Below, in pieces: positions 44,174 to 52,555 of a stretch of 57,183 bases of DNA (its first letter is position 1; every line of letters starts with the position of its first letter). The notes beneath the pieces were generated by a model. It worked only from the letters and a program-made list of their open reading frames with translations. It was not told the origin of the DNA and searched no databases. The DNA is from Bacteroidales bacterium UBA5833 (lineage in GTDB: Bacteria > Bacteroidota > Bacteroidia > Bacteroidales > Lentimicrobiaceae). The position numbers were made by a program, and so were the translations under genes. The stretch lies in assembly GCA_002433025.1 (NCBI GenBank), contig DJGZ01000075.1:1-57183 (forward strand), given 5' to 3'.

Positions 44174-44830
44174 TTATTCGTATAGTTTTATTTCAGTGCC
44201 GGTGCAGCTTCTCAGAAAATCAAAGTCGATGCCGGGAGCCATTTCGCGTACGAAAAGGCCTTCATTTTTTACATCAATAACGGCGTAATCAGTATAAATG
44301 TGGCTTACCACGCCTTTGCCAGTCAGCGGATAGGAGCATGATTCCACGATTTTCGGTTCTCCGGACTTGGTGGTATGCTGGGTGAATACGATGATCGTCT
44401 TTACGCCCTGTACCAGGTCCATCGCGCCGCCGACAGCGGGAATGGCATCGGATTCGCCGGTCGACCAGTTGGCCAGGTCTCCTTCGCGCGAAACCTGAAA
44501 AGCCCCGAGCACGCAGATGTCGATATGTCCGCCGCGAACCATGGTAAAACTGTCGGCATGGTGGAAGAAACAGGCCCCCGGAATGGCAGTAACCGGTTTT
44601 TTGCCTGCGTTGATCAGTTCATCATCTTCTTCTTCCTTTGCCGGAGAAGGTCCAACGCCGAGCAGTCCGTTTTCGGTGTGGAAAATAACTTCCCTGCCCT
44701 GTGGAATGTAGTTGGCCACAAGCTCGGGCAGGCCAATGCCCAGATTGACATATGCTCCGTCGGGAATATCGGCGGCGATGCGGGCGGCAATCTGGTCGCG
44801 GCTCCATCCTTTGTGTTCATTCAGGTCCAT
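44174..44830 (-). CDS. 3-oxoacid CoA-transferase subunit B (PcaJ/ScoB-like)
   Basis: A 218-residue beta subunit of a class I CoA-transferase. The catalytic Glu53 lies in 'FHTENGLLGVG' and is followed by 'GGHIDICVLGAFQVS..GDLANW' and 'PAVGGAMDLV', all standard. The pair moves CoA from succinyl-CoA (or another donor) to a 3-oxo acid. Sequence details such as 'ARIAADIPDGAYVNLGIGLP' and 'GKKPVTAIPGACFFHHADSF' resemble PcaJ. The gene overlaps the subunit A gene by 10 nt, implying translational coupling and equal amounts of both subunits. Confidence 0.92.
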   Translation of the reverse strand: MDLNEHKGWSRDQIAARIAADIPDGAYVNLGIGLPELVANYIPQGREVIFHTENGLLGVGPSPAKEEEDDELINAGKKPVTAIPGACFFHHADSFTMVRGGHIDICVLGAFQVSREGDLANWSTGESDAIPAVGGAMDLVQGVKTIIVFTQHTTKSGEPKIVESCSYPLTGKGVVSHIYTDYAVIDVKNEGLFVREMAPGIDFDFLRSCTGTEIKLYE

Positions 44831-45537
44831 GGATACCTCCTGTTCTCTTTGATCAGCTGATTTTCGCTGAGCGGATTTGAAATTTCAACCACTTTGTCGA
44901 CAAAAATACCCGGGGTTACAACCGTTTCCGGATCGAGCGCACCCGGTTCCACCACCCGGGAAGCCTGCACAATGGACCGGTGGGCGCCCATGCACATCAC
45001 AGGTCCGAAATTCCGGGCGGTTTTATTGTAAAGCAGATTCCCGTAACGGTCGGCAATTTTACACTTAACCATTGCAAAATCAGCTTTCAGGCCGTATTCC
45101 ATCACATAAGGCTTGCCGTTAAATATCCGGGTTTCCTTACCTTCAGCAAGGGGCGTGTTTACAGAGGTCGGGGTATAGAATGCCGGAATACCGGCGCCTC
45201 CGGCCCTGATTCTCTCAGCAAGCGTACCCTGGGGTACCAGTTCAAGCTCTATCTCTCCGCGACGGTATAACTCCGGAAAAACTACCGAATTGGCAGTCCG
45301 GGGAAAAGAGCAGATCATTTTCTTTACCTGCTTGTTTTCAATCAGGGCGGCGAGGCCGATGTGCCCGTTCCCTGTATTGTTGCTGACAATGGTTAAATTG
45401 CGTGCACCGTGGTCTATCAGGGCGTGGATAAGCTCAATCGGGCTTCCGGCTTCCCCGAAACCACTGATCATCACCGTGGATCCGTCGAAGATTTCAGCAA
45501 CGGCTTCTTTGGCAGTTCCGATAATTTTATTGATCAT
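44821..45537 (-). CDS. 3-oxoacid CoA-transferase subunit A (PcaI/ScoA-like)
   Basis: A 238-residue alpha subunit of a class I CoA-transferase. The CoA-transferase signature is seen as 'MISGFGEAGSPIELI' (about 23-37), followed by 'LTIVSNNTGNGHIGLAALI', 'ELVPQGTLAERIRAGGAGIP' and 'KTARNFGPVM'. The 'GNGHIGLAALI' and 'CSFPR' segments are nearer to 3-oxoadipate CoA-transferase (PcaI) than to ScoA or AtoD as I remember them. It begins 11 nt after the aminomutase stop and overlaps subunit B. The expected product is a 3-oxoacyl-CoA for the thiolase at the end of the operon. Confidence 0.92.
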   Translation of the reverse strand: MINKIIGTAKEAVAEIFDGSTVMISGFGEAGSPIELIHALIDHGARNLTIVSNNTGNGHIGLAALIENKQVKKMICSFPRTANSVVFPELYRRGEIELELVPQGTLAERIRAGGAGIPAFYTPTSVNTPLAEGKETRIFNGKPYVMEYGLKADFAMVKCKIADRYGNLLYNKTARNFGPVMCMGAHRSIVQASRVVEPGALDPETVVTPGIFVDKVVEISNPLSENQLIKENRRYPWT

Positions 45538-45548
45538 AATAACCTTGA

Positions 45549-47138
45549 TTAAACCTTTTTACTTCTGGTGAGTTCAATGGTTTGTTCCAGCTTTGACTCA
45601 ATCTGTTCAAGTTCAGCCTCAAAGAAATGACGGTCGCTGCCATATGGTTTCAGGTTGGCGATGGTGTTCTCAGTATCATCGTATCTGGCAAGGTACACCT
45701 TATCCATCCATTCCATGTTCCGGGCTTCATTGAATTTAAGCGCGAAGAGCTTCTCACCGTGCAGTTCAAGTGTGCCAAGCATCGAAATTTTACCGGCCGA
45801 AGAGGTCATGGTGATATACCTCGAAGGTCTGTTGATGGAAGAGAGAGAGCGGTATACCTTGCTGAAAACTTCATTGACAACTGCCAGCGGCTGTGTAAAA
45901 TAATGGTGTTCGCCCGTTGGCCTCGCCATGTACATTGAATGAAATCCTATACCCAGCATCGCAAGCAGGTTGCCAAGGTCAATCCAGTTCTGTGCCGAGC
46001 GGTCAATATCCACAACGCCGTCTTCATTTGAGTACAGACTGATGTAGTTCATGATGGGACTCTGACTCTTGAGCGTTACGCCATGTGCCCTGAGCCTGCG
46101 GATGGCGGCTACCGTTACGGGATTCATCAGTTCGCGCGGGGTTGAAAAATGAGACATCAGGACCATCTGTATGCCATTGTCGGTCAGATCTCTGAAAATA
46201 TCCAGCATGCGCTGATAGTCCGGCATAAGGATTATTTCCGGGTTAAACGTTAATACCCTGGTGCCAAGCCTGATGGTTTTAATATGGCCCAGCGCAGGAT
46301 CTTCAATAACCGGCCTGACATAGGCGTCGAAACGTTCGGCACTGATGTAGCCCCCGTCGCCACCGGTAATCAGCACGTCGGTAACTTCGTGATGACGTCT
46401 GAGGTAATGATGAATCTGTTGGATGTCGCGCTGCAGGAACATGTCTTCATCTCCCCTGACCTGGGCATGACGGAAACAGTAGTTGCAGAATGCAAAACAG
46501 TTCTGTGTCTGTATATCGAAAATAAGCTGGCACTGAGGATACTTGTGCTGACTGCCTTCTACAATTTCCAGTTCTCCCTCGTCGTTGATGAATGAGGGTT
46601 TGTTCAGTTGTTGTTTGCCGTCGTGGGGGTTGGTTTCCCTGATGTATTCTTTAACAATTTTCTGTTTTTCTTCATCATTGCCGGCATTCAGGTAGGCGCT
46701 GGCCACATCTCTCCTGATCATTCCGGGCTGCGGAAAAACAAGCTGAAAAATGGAATCTTCGGCAAAGTTATCCCAGTTAATGGCATTGAGTACATGACGG
46801 GTTGCCATAAAGCGGTAAACTTTGATAAATAGTTCCCTTTCTTCGTAGTGTCCGATATAAATACCGTTTTCTTCGAGCCTGGCCAGGATTTCGCGAAAGC
46901 CTTTCAATCCGGAATACTGCTTTTTGTCTTGTATCGTAAAAAGTGCCTTGTTGCGGAAAGCCGAATAGTCAGGGTAAGCTGCCTGAAGCCTGTTGAGCAG
47001 ACCGGCAGGCAGCAGATTTTCTTTCCTGACAACCTCAAGGATTTCCTCAGGATACTTTCCGGAATTCAGAATTTCTTCTATCTCGTGCTGTACAAACAAC
47101 ACATTTTCTCTCATCTCTTGCATTCGGGTGGTGCTCAT
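45549..47138 (-). CDS. KamA-family radical-SAM/PLP aminomutase, divergent substrate site
   Basis: A 529-residue enzyme related to lysine 2,3-aminomutase (KAM), which moves an amino group from C2 to C3 using a 4Fe-4S cluster, SAM and PLP. The cluster motif is Cys214-x3-Cys218-x2-Cys221 ('CFAFCNYC'); 'ITGGDGG' (257-263) lies at the SAM site. Arg223 matches the carboxylate-binding Arg134 of clostridial KAM, and Lys450 ('SSAGKIS') the PLP Lys337. The Asp residues of KAM that bind the substrate side-chain amine (293 and 330) align by hand with Arg406 and Thr443; the Arg406-Lys450 distance of 44 equals Asp293-Lys337. The substrate is therefore probably not lysine. The protein is about 110 residues longer than KAM, mainly at the N-terminus. 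It is the first gene of the operon. Confidence 0.88.
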   Translation of the reverse strand: MSTTRMQEMRENVLFVQHEIEEILNSGKYPEEILEVVRKENLLPAGLLNRLQAAYPDYSAFRNKALFTIQDKKQYSGLKGFREILARLEENGIYIGHYEERELFIKVYRFMATRHVLNAINWDNFAEDSIFQLVFPQPGMIRRDVASAYLNAGNDEEKQKIVKEYIRETNPHDGKQQLNKPSFINDEGELEIVEGSQHKYPQCQLIFDIQTQNCFAFCNYCFRHAQVRGDEDMFLQRDIQQIHHYLRRHHEVTDVLITGGDGGYISAERFDAYVRPVIEDPALGHIKTIRLGTRVLTFNPEIILMPDYQRMLDIFRDLTDNGIQMVLMSHFSTPRELMNPVTVAAIRRLRAHGVTLKSQSPIMNYISLYSNEDGVVDIDRSAQNWIDLGNLLAMLGIGFHSMYMARPTGEHHYFTQPLAVVNEVFSKVYRSLSSINRPSRYITMTSSAGKISMLGTLELHGEKLFALKFNEARNMEWMDKVYLARYDDTENTIANLKPYGSDRHFFEAELEQIESKLEQTIELTRSKKV

Positions 47139-47600
47139 TTTTTCTGGTTATGTTATATTATTAGTTCTCAGGGTGCAAATAGTTACATCCTCCGCCTTGG
47201 GAAATTTAAAAATGTCAGGGAGTGGAAATTCAGATGCAGTTTACCGGGTAAGCATCGGTCTTTTGGTGAATGCCGGTAGTAACACTTACATTACTGACGG
47301 CGTTTCGGGTGCAGAAATACTGGTTTCTCGAAAGATCATTTGCGGCAGGATCACAAAAATCTGACAGAGGATGTCTGTTGTAATTGCTTGATATAAAGCA
47401 ATGTGTAAGTTGAAAAAGGTGTTGGATGGAATTAAATTTCATCATAACATCATCAAGTCAGGCCTTCGCAGTTTGACGGCATGAAATTAATCAAAGACTT
47501 GACTTAAAGCTATATGCCCGCAAAATTTTTTTTATATTTTCTGCCTGCTGAATTTTCATCCCGATTAGGCCTGATGGTAAACTTATGCCTTATGCGAATA
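47139..47600. other. Long intergenic region upstream of the aminomutase operon
   Basis: This stretch must hold the operon promoter on the minus strand, but I find only an imperfect box (TATTTG near plus 47175-47180) and no clear -33. Short open frames on both strands lack protein character. No RNA gene or riboswitch is recognisable. Confidence 0.45.
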
Positions 47601-47605
47601 TAAAA

Positions 47606-47645
47606 AAAAGCCTGCGCCCGGTTTTGCTAACGGGCGCAGGCTTTT
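47606..47645 (-). terminator. Rho-independent terminator of the S9 peptidase gene
   Basis: A perfect 15-bp stem (aaaagcctgcgcccg 47606-47620, cgggcgcaggctttt 47631-47645) continues into eight T on the minus strand, 22 nt after the peptidase stop. Confidence 0.92.
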
Positions 47646-47666
47646 ACGTATAACAATCCGGGAGAT

Positions 47667-49703
47667 TTATTTTTCAGGCGTCTTCAACATTACCGTTTTC
47701 GGGTCAACAGTAATTTCCTTAAGCCTTTCTGCAACTTCCGGTTTCATGCCTTCCTGATACCTGCCTCCCAGATGGCGGGCAAGAAACTTCTCAGCTGCTG
47801 CCAGCATGGCCATGTTGTTAACCGGGCGGGCGAAACCATGTCCTTCGTCGGGTGCTACAATATATTCAACAGGGAAGCCACGGTCGCGCAATGCAACCAC
47901 AATCTGGTCCGATTCATGTTGTTTTACCCTTGGGTCGTTAGCACCCTGAACCACCAGCAACGGCGATTTTATTTTATCGGCCGAGAAGAGGGGTGACATT
48001 TTTTTCAGGTCAGCTTCGCCTTCAACAGTGGAAGGATCGCCCATGCGTTTGTGAAATACGGTTCGGATGGATTCCCAGTAAGGAGGAATAGAGTTCAGCA
48101 GGGTGATCAGGTTTGAAGGCCCGACGATGGAAACCCCACAGGCGTATACATCCGGAGTGAATGCAAGTCCCGCCAGGGTGGCATATCCTCCGTATGAACC
48201 GCCCATAATGGCTACTTTGGCAGGGTCGGCGATGCCTTGCTTTGCAAGGTACTTAATACCCCAGGTAATGTCATCCTGCATCTTGCGTCCCCATTCATTG
48301 TTTCCTGCATTGATAAACTTTTTACCGTATCCGGTCGAAGCCCTGAAGTTCGGGTCAAGTACGGCATAGCCCCGGTTGGCCAGAAACTGGGCATACGAAT
48401 TAAATCCCCATCCGCTTCGGGCCCATGGGCCGCCGTGAGGCATCACGATCAGGGGGAGATTTTTGGGATCAACGCCTTTGGGAAGTGTCAGGTAGGCTGG
48501 TATTTCCAATCCGTCGGAAGAGGGATAGCGGATGGACTGCATGTTTGCCATGTGTTCAACCGGGATATTGGGCCGCGGCCGGTACTGGAAGGTGAGTTTT
48601 TTGGTAACGCGGTCAAATAGATAAGTTGTTCCCGGATCCACATCGCTGTATGAGCCGATAATCCAGAACCGCTCATCGGCTGTGGTACGCGCAAAATAAG
48701 GTTCAACGCCCGGCAACTCCTCACTGATGCGTTTGTAGTCAGCTTCAAAATCCTTGTCTTTCCAGTAAAGCCTGTTGCGGTCATCTTCATAGGAAGTATA
48801 AATAATTTCACGCCTGAGATCCGAGAATGCCACATCCCCCAGATCAACACGTTGCCGGGGGTCTGCTTCAACGAATTCTTCATTCAGGGTCTTCGGATCC
48901 AGCAGGATCAGCCGGGTAAGGTCCACATCATCCCCTTTGTTGGTGATCAGGTAAACCTTTTGGTTGTTTTTGTCAAAGGCAAGCGGGTAGGCGGTTTCAA
49001 ATACATTGGTAGTGTAGATCGGGGTAAACCCGTTGTCGTCAACCCTCAGGATGTCGTTGCTTCCGTCGGCATTGGCCCGCATGGCAAGGCGCAACTGGTC
49101 GTCCCAGTCAAATATCCATCCGGTAATGCGGTCTTCGCCCGAATTCTGACGGATTAAGGTACGCTTGCCTGTCGAAAGTTTCATCCTGTATAAATCATGC
49201 CAGGCCGGATCACGGTCATTAAGACCAATATAAATAGCATCCGGATCGGTTTTGGGGACCGAATAGATCTGCACTCTCACGCCTTTGAGGTTGGTTAGGT
49301 CACGGTTTTCAGGAACCTCAGCACCGGCAGGGGCTTTTTCAGCCGGGTTAACGGCGTAGATGTTGAAGTTTTCATCACCGCCTTTATCCTGAACGTAAAG
49401 GATGTACTTCCCGTCTCTCGACCAGAAATAGGAACGTACCGGCCGCTGTTTATCGGCGGTAAGGGGGCGCGCCGCAGCAAATGGCTCCTCAAGCGTCTTT
49501 ACCCAGATATTCATTACACCATTGTATGGCTTTACAAATGAAATGAACTTCCCGTCAGGCGATAACTGCCCGCCTGAGATTTCGGGATTGTCGAAGAAAA
49601 GCTCGCGGTCGAGCAGCGGCGGAAGTTTGCTCTCCTGTGCAAGGAGTGAAAATGAAGTTGCGGTCATGATCATGACAATTACCAGAACACTGATCTTTTT
49701 CAT
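47667..49703 (-). CDS. Exported S9-family prolyl oligopeptidase/acylaminoacyl peptidase-like protein
   Basis: A 678-residue serine peptidase. The start at 49703 ('MKKISVLVIVMIMTATSFSL') begins a signal peptide; an upstream Met would add 12 non-signal residues. Residues about 30-390 form the beta-propeller with repeated 'SPDGK' and 'SRDGKYILYV' motifs. The C-terminal hydrolase holds Ser503 ('GGSYGGYA'), Asp590 ('QGANDPRV') and His622 ('DEGHGF'). It is closer to the S9C acylaminoacyl/dipeptidyl peptidase group than to DPP IV, lacking the DPP IV Glu-Glu motif. It probably trims short peptides in the periplasm and complements the DPP IV enzyme at 4204. Confidence 0.92.
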   Translation of the reverse strand: MKKISVLVIVMIMTATSFSLLAQESKLPPLLDRELFFDNPEISGGQLSPDGKFISFVKPYNGVMNIWVKTLEEPFAAARPLTADKQRPVRSYFWSRDGKYILYVQDKGGDENFNIYAVNPAEKAPAGAEVPENRDLTNLKGVRVQIYSVPKTDPDAIYIGLNDRDPAWHDLYRMKLSTGKRTLIRQNSGEDRITGWIFDWDDQLRLAMRANADGSNDILRVDDNGFTPIYTTNVFETAYPLAFDKNNQKVYLITNKGDDVDLTRLILLDPKTLNEEFVEADPRQRVDLGDVAFSDLRREIIYTSYEDDRNRLYWKDKDFEADYKRISEELPGVEPYFARTTADERFWIIGSYSDVDPGTTYLFDRVTKKLTFQYRPRPNIPVEHMANMQSIRYPSSDGLEIPAYLTLPKGVDPKNLPLIVMPHGGPWARSGWGFNSYAQFLANRGYAVLDPNFRASTGYGKKFINAGNNEWGRKMQDDITWGIKYLAKQGIADPAKVAIMGGSYGGYATLAGLAFTPDVYACGVSIVGPSNLITLLNSIPPYWESIRTVFHKRMGDPSTVEGEADLKKMSPLFSADKIKSPLLVVQGANDPRVKQHESDQIVVALRDRGFPVEYIVAPDEGHGFARPVNNMAMLAAAEKFLARHLGGRYQEGMKPEVAERLKEITVDPKTVMLKTPEK

Positions 49704-50083
49704 AAGATATTGTTTGATTAATACCGGAAAGATTATCAAAGAACAACACAGTTTGCCTGATGTTGTAAATTGTTATGAAGTTAGACGAAAAAGATTCAGA
49801 AAGATTACATTTTTTTTACCATTGTCAGGATAAAATGAAGAAAGAATTTGCCACAAAGACACGAAGACACTAAATATCACTAAATGAGAAAAACTGGTTT
49901 TGTGTAACCTGATGCCTTTGTACCACTTCGGCAGGCACAGTGCATCGCTTAGTTGCGAAATATTTAACGGTAAGTTGTATGCAGTTACAAACTTCTGAAA
50001 CCAACATCCATAAAGCATTCCGGACAAATTATAATCATTTCCCCTGACAACAATTAATTTTTAAGAAAAACCAGGAAACTGGT
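49704..50083. other. Intergenic region with repeat-like segments
   Basis: No gene is seen. It holds the direct-repeat-like segment described at 49848 and a fragment at 49924-49950 ('cacttcggcaggcacagtg') of a kind I associate with dispersed Bacteroidota repeats. Confidence 0.4.
49848..49885. repeat. Short internally repetitive segment (ACACGAAGACAC-type)
   Basis: The sequence ttgccacaaagacacgaag followed by acactaaatatcactaaat is built from short repeats of 'caaagacac/cgaagacac' and 'cactaaat'. Sequences of this kind recur in intergenic regions of many bacterial genomes. Only one copy is in this window. Confidence 0.35.
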
Positions 50084-50866
50084 TTACTGATGAAGTCTCT
50101 TTACCATTTCCAAAACCATCCGGCGTGGAGAAAACCGCAGGCTGAAAATCATAAACCGGTTCATCAAACCATGTATAGCCAGCCGTTTGCCTTTTATCAG
50201 CGCTTTGTAACCATATTCCGCAACTTCTGCCGGAGTGGCCGGTTTTAATATTTTCATTAATGCCGGATCTTTAAATGCTGCCCTGTCCTGAAAACCGGTA
50301 GCTACAGGGCCCGGGCAAAGGGTTGTTACAGTAATGCCACTGCCCCTGAGTTCTTCGGCCAGTGCTTCGGAAAACGAAAGCACATAGGCTTTGCTGGCGT
50401 AATACACCGACATCAGCGGGCCCGGCATAAATGCTGCGACAGAGGCGACGTTCAGGATCCTGCCGCTTTTAACCTTCCGCATTCCGGGGACCAACACTCT
50501 GGTCAGATGTGTAAGTGCCGTGATGTTCAGTTGTATCATCTGATGGGTCTTATCCCAGTCGGCATGTTCGAAAGGCCCCAGATCGCCATAGCCGGCATTA
50601 TTAATAAGTATCTCAATGTGATAATTGTTGTTCCGGATAAATTCCAGCAGCTTTTCCCTGTCATTTTCAACAGAAAGGTCAGCGGCGAATGCAACGGCCT
50701 CAATGCTGTGGGTTTTCGATAACTGTCGTGCCAGATTGGTAATCTTCTCTTCTGAACGGGCAGTCAGGAACAGGTTATGACCTCTGGAAGCCATTAATAC
50801 TGCCAGGTCGAAACCAATGCCGCCGGAGGAGCCGGTGATTAGTGCGTAACCGTTACTTGTTTTCAT
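50084..50866 (-). CDS. Short-chain dehydrogenase/reductase
   Basis: A 260-residue classical SDR. The cofactor motif 'TGSSGGIG' (11-18), 'NNAGYG' (89-94), Ser142 and the catalytic pair Tyr155/Lys159 ('YYASK') are present, followed by 'LCPGPVATGF'. Lack of an acidic residue at the end of the second strand and 'ARSEEK' near residue 37 suggest NADP(H). The substrate cannot be told from the sequence. It stands alone between long intergenic gaps. Confidence 0.88.
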   Translation of the reverse strand: MKTSNGYALITGSSGGIGFDLAVLMASRGHNLFLTARSEEKITNLARQLSKTHSIEAVAFAADLSVENDREKLLEFIRNNNYHIEILINNAGYGDLGPFEHADWDKTHQMIQLNITALTHLTRVLVPGMRKVKSGRILNVASVAAFMPGPLMSVYYASKAYVLSFSEALAEELRGSGITVTTLCPGPVATGFQDRAAFKDPALMKILKPATPAEVAEYGYKALIKGKRLAIHGLMNRFMIFSLRFSPRRMVLEMVKRLHQ

Positions 50867-50943
50867 TTTGTATTATTTCATGGTAGAATTATGGTTCCAC
50901 TATTGCCGCTTAATTTTTTTACGTAGTAGTGGATTAACCTGTC

Positions 50944-50989
50944 AAAGCAAAAAGAGGCTGTTTAAAAAGAACAAGCCTCTTTTTGCTTT
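50944..50989 (-). terminator. Terminator after the BACON lipoprotein gene
   Basis: A perfect 16-bp stem (aaagcaaaaagaggct 50944-50959, agcctctttttgcttt 50974-50989) with a 14-nt loop lies 35 nt past the lipoprotein stop on the minus strand. Confidence 0.85.
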
Positions 50990-51023
50990 ACTCCATTAAA
51001 TAAATAATGAAGAAAATCACATT

Positions 51024-52538
51024 CTATTTAGCACTTACGTGGCTAAAATAAATACCATTTGAAAGTTGATTTACTCCGTTATAGGAACCCTTTGTTGCAA
51101 TTACTGTCAGTATATCACCAACAACAATCCCTTCGTTAGCTAAAAGGTATTTTCTGGCATCGCCGGTTGCACCATAACCCGGATAACAGCCATACAGGTA
51201 GATTTCACTTCCGTTGTCTGACAAATATAGATTACCATATGTTTCATTGGCGATTGATGTTATTTCACCGGTTACCATATAGTATGTATTGGGGTCATCA
51301 GGTTTAGTCAGTACTTCTGCAATAGTAATCGGAGTTACAGGAATTGAGCTTTCCAGAACAGCGCCACCTACTTGCGGGGTTCCTTGATATGCGGCACGTT
51401 TTCCAACAATTGTGATAATGTCACCTTCTTTCAGTCCCAGTTGTGCATAATCCTCGATGCCATAAACAAACGTTTCACCTGAGAAATCTCTCAGGTATAA
51501 ATTACCGTATGTATCATTGGCAATACTGGTAATAACACCTGCCAACCGATATTGTGTATCACCAACCGGAGCTTCAAGGAATTGTGCGATACTTGCATCA
51601 ATAATCGCTCCTGTTTGACTCAGTGTTGTTTCTGTAGAATAGGTTTTAGACCCGTCTGTGGTGCGGAATATGATGGTAGTGCTACGGTCGCCGCCGTTAT
51701 TGGCAATGGCGTGGAATTTCACAACTACTTGTTCGCCTGCCGACTCGATTGAGGAAATTGACAACCATGACTCGGCATCTTCAGGGATATCTACCGATAC
51801 GCCTTGTCCTTTGCAGGTAAGGTAAGCTATGAATTCACCACCTTCGAGAGGAAGCACTGCGTTTGCTACCGAATCAACTTTTACAAGTGACTTATTGATC
51901 CTGATAACAGTAACATCTACCAATTCTATTGTCGAACCATAGGTGGTTTTAGGTCCCTGAACAGTTACTTCATCCCCCACTTCAAGTCCCCAACTTAAAA
52001 AGTTTTTTGTATTTCCTTTTGCGTCAAGGGTTCCATAGATATAAATAGAACCTGTTTCATCTTCCAGGTACCAGTTGCCGTAGGTTGTGTTGGTAATTGC
52101 GGTACAAACCCCGGTTACCATGAAGGTCTTGCCGTCAGGTCCGGCAATTACCTCCGCACATGTGGCAGGTTCAACTATTGACAAACCCTGTATGATGTTA
52201 ATTCTCTGCGTTTGGCCTCCGCTTTGAATTAAAACCTGTGCAGTACGACCATCGAGGGTTGATTCAGCTGAAAAAGTCAGTTCAGATTCACCGGCACTGC
52301 CTGAGGTTGAAGAGATTGTCAACCACGTAACTGAATCCTTAACAGTAGTTACCTTTTCTATTGTCCAGCTATCTTTAGCGGTTACAGTAATCGTTGTGGA
52401 GCCTCCATCCACAGGGATAGACACGTAAGATGATGATACTTGAATTTCCTCAAGTAATGTCATTGTTTCTTCATCGGTACAACTTGTCATCAAGGCAAGT
52501 ATTGCAATGAAAAGTGGAAATATTTTTTTTAATTTCAT
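51024..52538 (-). CDS. Outer-surface lipoprotein with BACON and OB-fold-like repeats
   Basis: A 504-residue lipoprotein with its lipobox at Cys20 ('ILALMTSC'). Two BACON-like beta-sandwich segments (about 35-118 and 220-312; 'SSYVSIPVDGGSTTITV', 'SWLSISS') alternate with three OB-fold-like units (about 120-215, 318-405, 408-504). The OB units share 'Y..TG..TSIAN.TYGNLYL.D.SG..YVYG' and 'G..V.V.G....Y.G..Q', the pattern of tRNA-anticodon-like OB folds. In Bacteroidota such proteins often accompany Oar-like receptors and secreted nucleases, so nucleic acid or glycan binding is a reasonable guess. It begins 17 nt after the TonB receptor gene and is cotranscribed with it. Confidence 0.83.
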   Translation of the reverse strand: MKLKKIFPLFIAILALMTSCTDEETMTLLEEIQVSSSYVSIPVDGGSTTITVTAKDSWTIEKVTTVKDSVTWLTISSTSGSAGESELTFSAESTLDGRTAQVLIQSGGQTQRINIIQGLSIVEPATCAEVIAGPDGKTFMVTGVCTAITNTTYGNWYLEDETGSIYIYGTLDAKGNTKNFLSWGLEVGDEVTVQGPKTTYGSTIELVDVTVIRINKSLVKVDSVANAVLPLEGGEFIAYLTCKGQGVSVDIPEDAESWLSISSIESAGEQVVVKFHAIANNGGDRSTTIIFRTTDGSKTYSTETTLSQTGAIIDASIAQFLEAPVGDTQYRLAGVITSIANDTYGNLYLRDFSGETFVYGIEDYAQLGLKEGDIITIVGKRAAYQGTPQVGGAVLESSIPVTPITIAEVLTKPDDPNTYYMVTGEITSIANETYGNLYLSDNGSEIYLYGCYPGYGATGDARKYLLANEGIVVGDILTVIATKGSYNGVNQLSNGIYFSHVSAK

Positions 52539-52555
52539 GATTATCAGGTTTTTAA

